Shown one piece after another: positions 59,384 through 64,000 of a stretch of DNA of 64,000 bases. Position numbers and translations under genes: made by a program. How positions within the stretch are numbered: position 1 is the stretch's first letter; every line of letters begins with the position of its first letter. Under the pieces are notes generated by a model. The model was not told where the DNA came from. It was given only the letters and a program-made list of their open reading frames with translations, and did not search any database. The stretch comes from Clostridiales bacterium UBA3758. Its GTDB lineage: Bacteria; Bacillota; Clostridia; Oscillospirales; Oscillospiraceae. The stretch covers positions 1-64,000 of the forward strand of contig DFGE01000022.1 in assembly GCA_002371675.1 (NCBI GenBank), written 5' to 3'.

Positions 59384-59538
59384 AGAACGGAAAGCGGCCC
59401 ACCGTGGCACAGAAGAAGCTCATGAAACGCTGGGGCCTCAATCACGAGAACTGGCTTGTTGTGAAGAATGAGCCGACGCAGCTGATAATCGTTCACCGTC
59501 TCAGCGGTCAGCAAAGGAGGATTCCCCGTGAAGATTGA
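59380..59538 (+). CDS. DUF6906-like phage protein
   Basis: 52 residues starting MKNGKRPTVAQKKLMKRWGL with NWLVVKNEP, a very common short phage family of unknown role. Confidence 0.75.
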   Translation: MKNGKRPTVAQKKLMKRWGLNHENWLVVKNEPTQLIIVHRLSGQQRRIPRED

Positions 59539-59773
59539 GCACATGATCGGCAAGACGATCCTCGGCATATCCCGCGTTCACGATTTTCGGCTCAAAGGCT
59601 GGCGCGTCTATTGGGAGCCTGCCGATGGCGACCGGCCCACGCCGATGATCGCAGAGGACTACAGCCTCAAAAAGATAATCCATGACCACCCGGAGCTGAA
59701 AGGCGCTCGCGTCTGCCGGGCGGAGGATTATTACGGAACTATCATTTTACGAGTGAAGGAGAAGCGAAAATGA
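59528..59773 (+). CDS. 81-residue phage protein
   Basis: Starts MKIEHMIGKTILGISRVHD. Beta-rich, unrecognised. Overlaps DUF6906 by 11 bases and dUTPase by 4. Confidence 0.65.
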   Translation: MKIEHMIGKTILGISRVHDFRLKGWRVYWEPADGDRPTPMIAEDYSLKKIIHDHPELKGARVCRAEDYYGTIILRVKEKRK

Positions 59774-60204
59774 GAATCTTCGAAGGAAAACCAAGCCTCA
59801 TGGCCATGCTCGACGAACAGGCCATCCGCCCGACACGCGCCCACGAAGACGATGCTGGGCTTGACCTTTATTCCCCGGCTCCGTTTTGGATTCACCCCGG
59901 CGAGCATATCTGCATCGATACGGGCGTCCACGTTGCCATTCCTGCCGGTTTCGTCGGGCTGATCACCAGTAAGTCCGGCCTCATGGCAAAGGGGATCACG
60001 AGCCGTGGCACCATCGACAGCGGCTATACCGGCAGCATTCGGGCCGTCCTGTATAACCACGGCCAAGAGGGATATCAGATCAAGCGTGGGGACAAAATCA
60101 CGCAGCTTATCATTCTCCCCTGTGTGACGCCGATCATTGACGTGGTCGATGAACTCCCCGCCACCTCGCGCGGAGAGCAGGGCTTCGGGAGCACAGGACG
60201 ATGA
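59770..60204 (+). CDS. dut: dUTP diphosphatase
   Basis: Trimeric dUTPase of 144 residues, hydrolysing dUTP to dUMP and limiting uracil in phage DNA. All five motifs are present: DDAGLDLYSP, SKSGLM, GTIDSGYTGSIRAVL, GDKITQLIILP and the C-terminal P-loop-like RGEQGFGSTGR. Confidence 0.95.
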   Translation: MRIFEGKPSLMAMLDEQAIRPTRAHEDDAGLDLYSPAPFWIHPGEHICIDTGVHVAIPAGFVGLITSKSGLMAKGITSRGTIDSGYTGSIRAVLYNHGQEGYQIKRGDKITQLIILPCVTPIIDVVDELPATSRGEQGFGSTGR

Positions 60205-60548
60205 TAGGCAGCCGCAATTTCTGTTTTCTCTGTGGCCGCAACGGTGCGGATGACCGCCTCGAGGAGCATCATGTATTCCCCGGTTCCCTCCGGGACAAAT
60301 CCGAGCAATACGGCCTGACCGTCTATCTGTGCGGCGCTCGCTGCCACCGGCTCGGCCCTCAATCTGCACACCGCTGCCGCGAAACGCAGCTCTATTTGAA
60401 GCGGATCGCGCAGGCTAAAGCCATGCGAGAAAACGGGTGGACGCCGGAAGACTGGCAGCGCGAATTCGGCAAAAGCTATGTCGAGTTTGACGCCGCAGGG
60501 AAACCTATCGTCGAGATTGGCCCTGTCGCTGCGTCAGAGCAGTTCTAA
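60201..60548 (+). CDS. HNH-like zinc protein
   Basis: 115 residues. CFLCGR, LEEHHVFPGS and CGARCHR give a CxxC, a HH pair and a second Cys pair in HNH-like order, which is common in phage genomes. A nicking or DNA-binding role is inferred. Last gene of the early operon; ATGA overlap with dut. Confidence 0.75.
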   Translation: MIGSRNFCFLCGRNGADDRLEEHHVFPGSLRDKSEQYGLTVYLCGARCHRLGPQSAHRCRETQLYLKRIAQAKAMRENGWTPEDWQREFGKSYVEFDAAGKPIVEIGPVAASEQF

Positions 60549-60624
60549 CCGCCGTCCCGCTCGCCGGATGGGTAAACGCACCATTCGGGAAAGCAAGGCG
60601 CAGATAAAAGAATAGGCATAAACG

Positions 60625-60672
60625 AAAAAAGCCCCTCCCGGCTCCGTGAATGGAACCGAGAGGGGCTTTTTT
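60625..60672. terminator. Bidirectional terminator between early and lysis modules
   Basis: GCCCCTC pairs with GAGGGGC and CGG/TCC with GGA/CCG inside it, flanked by A6 and T6. Both converging operons would end here. Confidence 0.95.
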
Positions 60673-61064
60673 CACTTGTTGTCGTTGATCTGTCTGATAA
60701 GGGCCTCGCCTGCGCCGTGGATGATAGCAATGATGTCCACGCCTGCCGCTTCAAGCAGCGTCTTAGTAGGTTCGGACAGCTTTTCCATAGCGCCACGTTC
60801 AAGCATAAGACCGAGGGCTGCAATATCGTCCTTGCCGAGCTTGCCGTCTTCGGCGGCGGCTTTCATGCCGTCGACAAGGGTCTGCTGCAGCTCCATAACG
60901 GTGATCTGGGCGGCATTGATAACCTCGTTGACGCCGATGGCGATAGTCTTCAGTTCCTCGCGCTTGCTGATCTTGGCGAGCAGCCACGCGCCGAAGACGC
61001 CGATCAGAGTGGTGGCCAGCGCCGCGACGATGCTGGCGATGGTTTCGATGATGACATTCTGCAT
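60672..61064 (-). CDS. Holin (LLH family)
   Basis: 130 residues. One N-terminal membrane helix (IIETIASIVAALATTLIGVFGAWLL in part), then a helical soluble region (VNEVINAAQITVMELQQTLVDG) typical of LLH-type holins of Firmicutes phages. Forms lesions in the membrane to release the endolysin. Nineteen bases separate it from the endolysin upstream. Confidence 0.85.
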   Translation of the reverse strand: MQNVIIETIASIVAALATTLIGVFGAWLLAKISKREELKTIAIGVNEVINAAQITVMELQQTLVDGMKAAAEDGKLGKDDIAALGLMLERGAMEKLSEPTKTLLEAAGVDIIAIIHGAGEALIRQINDNK

Positions 61065-61083
61065 GATATGATCCTCCTGTGTT

Positions 61084-62106
61084 TTATTTCAGCAGGGCCG
61101 TCATGGTCTTGGCGTCCACAACGCCGGTGACCTCGAGGCCGTTTGCTTTCTGGAAACTCATAACGGCATCTTTGGTGATGGGGCCGAACTCGCCATCTGC
61201 CCGCTCGGAGCCGTTATAATAGACCCTACCGCAGCTGTAGCCACGGAGGATCAAGAGCGTTTGCACCGCTTTGACGAAGCTGCCGGTTGCCCCCTCGGAG
61301 ATTTCTTCGAGGTAGATCGCATATCCGACCAGCGGCGCGGTGGTCTGCGTGGGCGTCTCTTGTGCGGGCTGCTCCTGGGCCGGAGCGCCGGAAAGGATCT
61401 CGTTCACGCGCTTCTGCACGGCGGCGGCGTCATATCCGGCGTCAGTAAGGCGCTTCGTGCGATCCGCGCCGTTACCCCACGCCCCGGCAATGACCTCTCG
61501 CGCCAGTTCGTCCACGGTCTTCCCGCCGCTCGGCGTGGTAGGGACATTCGTGTCCGTACCATCATCGGGGCCGTCATCGTCCCACTTCGGGCGACCGTAA
61601 CCGTAGATGGAAGACTGGCCGACGCTGTAGGTGCGGCGGTAAACGCCGTCGCTGGTGTTGCCCTCGATGGTGTAGATCGTATTTCCGACCACCTTCTCAA
61701 CGATGCCAGTATGGGAAACTTCCCCGGCGGCATAGGTAAAGAAGATCTGATCGGCAGGCTCGGGAACGGTCCCGGGACCGTAAAACTGGCCGTGCTGCTT
61801 GTAGTACAGGGCCGAATAATAGCAACCGGCACCGGCTGAATACTTCGGCTGGCACAACAGCTTCATAGCCGCGTCCTTACCGAAGCATTTATACAGGAGC
61901 CAGTCATACCACTGATCGCACCAGGCATATCCGTTTTTCGGCCCATTGTAGAAGTCGCCCAGCGCGTCGAGATCTCGCCCGTACTTTGTCCAGTTGCCGG
62001 AGCCGCTGTTCGCGGTCTTATCATCCAGGCTGGCGTTCGAGGCCTTCTCGTGGTAGCCGACCTCCGCCTGTGCGAGCGCGATTACTTTGTTTCTGTCGTA
62101 TGCCAT
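61084..62106 (-). CDS. Endolysin with CHAP-like, CW_7 and PG-binding domains
   Basis: Peptidoglycan hydrolase of 340 residues. The N-terminal amidase/CHAP-like domain (about 1-175) has Cys63 in GYAWCDQWYDW and His132 in VSHTGIVEK. A CW_7 repeat (about 196-238, KTVDELAREVIAGAWGNG) binds cell wall as in Cpl-7 lysozyme. The C-terminal peptidoglycan-binding domain (about 272-339) has GEFGPITKDAVMSFQ. Linkers are Pro/Thr/Gln-rich. No signal peptide, so it depends on the holin. Confidence 0.93.
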   Translation of the reverse strand: MAYDRNKVIALAQAEVGYHEKASNASLDDKTANSGSGNWTKYGRDLDALGDFYNGPKNGYAWCDQWYDWLLYKCFGKDAAMKLLCQPKYSAGAGCYYSALYYKQHGQFYGPGTVPEPADQIFFTYAAGEVSHTGIVEKVVGNTIYTIEGNTSDGVYRRTYSVGQSSIYGYGRPKWDDDGPDDGTDTNVPTTPSGGKTVDELAREVIAGAWGNGADRTKRLTDAGYDAAAVQKRVNEILSGAPAQEQPAQETPTQTTAPLVGYAIYLEEISEGATGSFVKAVQTLLILRGYSCGRVYYNGSERADGEFGPITKDAVMSFQKANGLEVTGVVDAKTMTALLK

Positions 62107-62120
62107 AAAGCCATCCCTTT

Positions 62121-62396
62121 CTAAAGCTGGTCGTGCGCTTTCTGGTTCAGGTATTTCTCGAATTTCGTGATAGCTTCGTCCACAGGGCCGTCGCAGCCCT
62201 GCTCATGCAGACCTTTGAGACAGGCGAGAACGCCATAGGTCAGCATGGTGTTGTCGGCCTTGATGGACTTGATATCCTTGTCCTGCTGTTCCTGCTTGAG
62301 GTACCAGTTGTGCGCCTTGTTGTAGTAGCCGAACAAGGCAAAGAGCGCCGCAAGGACAGCCGCCACGGTGATGATGCTTTGGGGTGTAACAGTCAT
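62121..62396 (-). CDS. Second holin-like/XhlA-like membrane protein
   Basis: 91 residues with one N-terminal membrane helix (IITVAAVLAALFALFGYY) and a helical tail (KQEQQDKDIKSIKADNT). Position directly before the endolysin suggests a holin, antiholin or haemolysin XhlA-like partner. Confidence 0.7.
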   Translation of the reverse strand: MTVTPQSIITVAAVLAALFALFGYYNKAHNWYLKQEQQDKDIKSIKADNTMLTYGVLACLKGLHEQGCDGPVDEAITKFEKYLNQKAHDQL

Positions 62397-62517
62397 TTAT
62401 TTACTTCCTCCTGAGAATGTGATTTAGGGCTGCGTCAGATGATCTTTTTCACGATCCTCACCTCCGAAAAAAAGAAAGCCCATGGCCGGAGCCGTGGACT
62501 TCTACGTCTGCAACAAA

Positions 62518-62543
62518 AAAGGAGCTGCCGAAGCAGCCCCTTT
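62518..62543 (-). terminator. Hairpin with T tract after the 67-residue gene
   Basis: AAAGGGGCTGC pairs with GCAGCTCCTTT around TTCG on the minus strand, followed by T residues. It touches the stop of the gene at 62543 and may reduce transcription into the lysis genes. Confidence 0.65.
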
Positions 62544-62746
62544 CATAGATCGTCGGGCACCTCGCCCGCGCCGAGTATTTCTCTGTATCGCTCGCCTGCG
62601 GATCTCACCGCTTCCCGCTCGGCTTCGGACAGGCTTCTTTCCCGTTCAAGCGCTGTGGCGAGGTCGCGGATGATGCCCGACTGTTGCTCCACCAAACAGC
62701 AGAGCGCCTCTATCAGTTGCAGATTTGACACGGTGCACCCCTCCAA
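62543..62746 (-). CDS. 67-residue phage protein
   Basis: Mostly helical (IRDLATALERERSLSEAEREAVR). Located between tail-associated and lysis genes. Unrecognised. Confidence 0.6.
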   Translation of the reverse strand: MEGCTVSNLQLIEALCCLVEQQSGIIRDLATALERERSLSEAEREAVRSAGERYREILGAGEVPDDL

Positions 62747-62826
62747 TCCCCGCGATTATATCGCAAAGCGGAAGGGCACAGCTGCATATCGTGAGGATAT
62801 AACGCAAAGCGTTATTCCGTCACTCC
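62747..62826. other. Gap with short palindrome
   Basis: 80 bases in the lysis/tail module. It holds ATAACGCaaaGCGTTAT at 62799-62815 and a related CGCAAAGCG at 62762-62770. No gene seen. Confidence 0.45.
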
Positions 62827-63081
62827 TTACTCTGCCGGATTCGCAGCCGTCAGCCACGGCTTTTTGTAGCACTTGTTCTCGATCGGCACACAATCGCTGC
62901 TGATCAGGATCGCACCGTGCTCCGGCATTTCGGAAACTGCCGCCGAGGAAAGCACCTCGTGGTACTTGCTCTCGCCCTTGAGCCTGGCCTTGTCCTGATC
63001 TTCGTCATACGCATAGTGGATCAGATGGCCATACTCGCCCTGGGCGTTCTTCTGGATCTCGACAACGTAATACTGATACAT
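62827..63081 (-). CDS. 84-residue tail-module protein
   Basis: Beta-rich small protein starting MYQYYVVEIQKNAQGEYG. GGAGGAAAG precedes the ATG. Unrecognised, phage by position. Confidence 0.65.
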   Translation of the reverse strand: MYQYYVVEIQKNAQGEYGHLIHYAYDEDQDKARLKGESKYHEVLSSAAVSEMPEHGAILISSDCVPIENKCYKKPWLTAANPAE

Positions 63082-63102
63082 GGTTCTTTCCTCCTGAATG
63101 AT

Positions 63103-63663
63103 TTATTCCTCATGCTGCGCCTGCAGGGCGGTCAGCAATTCGGCAAGGTTGGTTTCCGTGCAGTTGATACCGGGCCGCACGGTTTCGCCCGTCACGATCA
63201 CCTGATTGGCAATGTACACCCGCGAGCCGTCCGTGATGATCTCCCCGGTCTGATAGGCTCTGTCAGCGGTGAAAGGCTGCGCTTCGGTCTTCACCAGCCG
63301 GGTAAGCTCGGCAACGCGCTCCGTGAGCTGCGCCCTGGTCAAGACTTCCTCTTCCGGGGTGCCGTCCGGGATCTCCGGGTTTTCATCCTCTGGATCGGGC
63401 AGCGTGCCGATTTCGCCGAGCGCTTCCTCATACTCCGCCTGGGTAACAAGAACGGCGCTGAGATCAGTCTCAACGCCGTGCAGCTGCTTACCGGGCAGAA
63501 GGAAAACCGTCTCGCCGTCCTTGTCGGAAACGATAGCTTCGGCCTCCTCCTTCGAGCAGAGAATAATCATGTTGTTCCTCTCCTGCCATTTGACAAAGGC
63601 AGGATCAGGGGAGTATTCGACGCCGATCAGCGTTCCGCCCCTATACACTTTGAAGTATTCCAT
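63103..63663 (-). CDS. Tail-associated protein
   Basis: 186 residues starting MEYFKVYRGG. The C-terminal part has FTADRAYQTGEIITDGSRVY followed by VTGETVRPGINC, the type of short beta domain seen at phage tail-fibre or baseplate ends. Its ATG overlaps the 3' end of the reverse transcriptase by 23 bases. Structural role inferred. Confidence 0.65.
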   Translation of the reverse strand: MEYFKVYRGGTLIGVEYSPDPAFVKWQERNNMIILCSKEEAEAIVSDKDGETVFLLPGKQLHGVETDLSAVLVTQAEYEEALGEIGTLPDPEDENPEIPDGTPEEEVLTRAQLTERVAELTRLVKTEAQPFTADRAYQTGEIITDGSRVYIANQVIVTGETVRPGINCTETNLAELLTALQAQHEE

Positions 63664-64000
63664 TGTACCCCTCCTCGTTCATGTTGGAAATAAATAGACT
63701 GTTATAGAGCTTCCCCATGCTCTGGATGGTTCGCCATGCGTGGAATCGCTCTGCATAGCTTTTCCAACTCTGCCAGGTGGCCCGGACGTCCTCAAAGGTC
63801 ATCCGGCCCTGGCTGAATTTGACGGCGAGCTTTTTCAGCTTACGCCGCATCACGGTAACGCTGCGCTTATAGATCTTCTTGACCACCTTCCCGGTGGGCG
63901 TGAGATAGATCCTCGCTTTGAGCCAGCAGAAGCCCCGGCTGATCTTGACGATCTGCGTTTTCTTCTCGTTCAGGACGATCCCCAGCTCATTGCATACCGC
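63641..64000 (-). CDS. Reverse transcriptase, C-terminal part (cut by window edge)
   Basis: The minus-strand frame is open from the edge at 64000 to the stop at 63641, about 119 residues. It contains the late palm/thumb motif LGIVLNEKKTQIVKISRGF (RT motif 6-7 region, with conserved N-KKT and GF), WLKARIYLTPTGKVV, and the basic thumb helix SVTVMRRKLKKL. The catalytic YxDD should lie just outside the window. The type (diversity-generating, group II-like, or abortive infection) cannot be decided from this part. No maturase or HNH extension follows. It is in the leftward tail/lysis operon. Confidence 0.85.
   Translation of the reverse strand, partial: AVCNELGIVLNEKKTQIVKISRGFCWLKARIYLTPTGKVVKKIYKRSVTVMRRKLKKLAVKFSQGRMTFEDVRATWQSWKSYAERFHAWRTIQSMGKLYNSLFISNMNEEGYNGILQSV

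Larger units (their letters stand above)
41095..64000. mobile_element. Prophage, left part (continues past the window)
   Basis: A contiguous block of phage genes: large serine integrase, repressor/Cro switch, recombination and replication genes, about 25 small early genes, dUTPase, holin, endolysin and tail-associated genes. Gene packing with 4-base overlaps is typical of temperate siphophages. Early genes read rightward and lysis/tail genes leftward, meeting at the terminator at 60625-60672. Head and packaging genes are not in the window and should lie to the right. Confidence 0.93.

Noticed and set aside
62747..63663. Template and variable repeats of a diversity-generating retroelement downstream of the RT
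   Set aside because: No pair of similar stretches differing at adenines was visible in the window, so the diversity-generating assignment is left open.
41095..64000. CRISPR array
   Set aside because: Looked for regularly spaced direct repeats in the prophage and elsewhere; none seen. Palindromes found are operators or terminators.

Overview
The window is chromosomal DNA from an anaerobic, spore-forming Clostridia bacterium, probably a gut member of the Oscillospiraceae/Ruminococcaceae. The evidence is a complete spoIIIA operon (spoIIIAA to AH), a T-box upstream of tyrS, Firmicutes-type rplU-rpmA-obg and nusB-xse-ispA-dxs-tlyA-nadK-argR-recN orders, many Fe-S flavoenzymes, and a GC-rich coding bias. 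Species assignment is inference. All family names come from reading motifs, not from a search.

Layout. (1) 1-26 kb is mostly housekeeping. It holds obg, rpmA, rplU, a lipoprotein and a CYTH protein, tRNA-Thr and tRNA-Tyr, a two-component system, tyrS behind a T-box and a cysteine-rich C_GCAxxG_C_C gene, then a long leftward operon from an Asp23 protein through nusB, xseA, xseB, ispA, dxs, tlyA, nadK and argR to recN. Upstream is the eight-gene spoIIIA operon, followed by an unknown membrane protein, an APH/NahK-like kinase and glnS.

(2) 26-40 kb is an accessory redox region. It contains a 48-residue peptide gene and an old-yellow-enzyme/enoate reductase with Fe-S and FAD domains. Convergent with these is an operon of a FAD enzyme strongly resembling Propionibacterium (Cutibacterium) polyunsaturated fatty acid isomerase (PAI), a CrtI/RetSat-like flavoprotein, and a ferredoxin-type flavin reductase. 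Divergent from that operon is an AMP-forming ligase, a stand-alone acyl carrier protein and an acyl-ACP thioesterase. I read the group as a candidate unsaturated-fatty-acid isomerisation and saturation (biohydrogenation) locus, in which the ligase/ACP/thioesterase set may tether the substrate. A PdaB-like deacetylase, a 913-residue Fe-S/FAD/NAD(P) oxidoreductase, a DUF2325 protein and a ZIP metal transporter follow.

(3) About 41 kb to the window end is a prophage, cut off at the right edge. A leftward lysogeny operon (repressor, lipoprotein, large serine integrase) diverges from a rightward early operon of about 40 small, tightly overlapping genes. These include an annealing protein, SSB, a DnaD-like replication protein, a helicase-methyltransferase fusion, a radical SAM protein, ASCH, a PemK-like protein, a Lar-like protein, dUTPase and an HNH-like protein. 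The early operon ends at a bidirectional terminator facing a leftward lysis/tail module (holin, CHAP endolysin, tail-associated proteins). The last visible sequence is the C-terminal part of a reverse transcriptase whose remainder lies outside the window.

Start codons were re-chosen from ribosome-binding sites and family N-termini where the longest reading frame was implausible.
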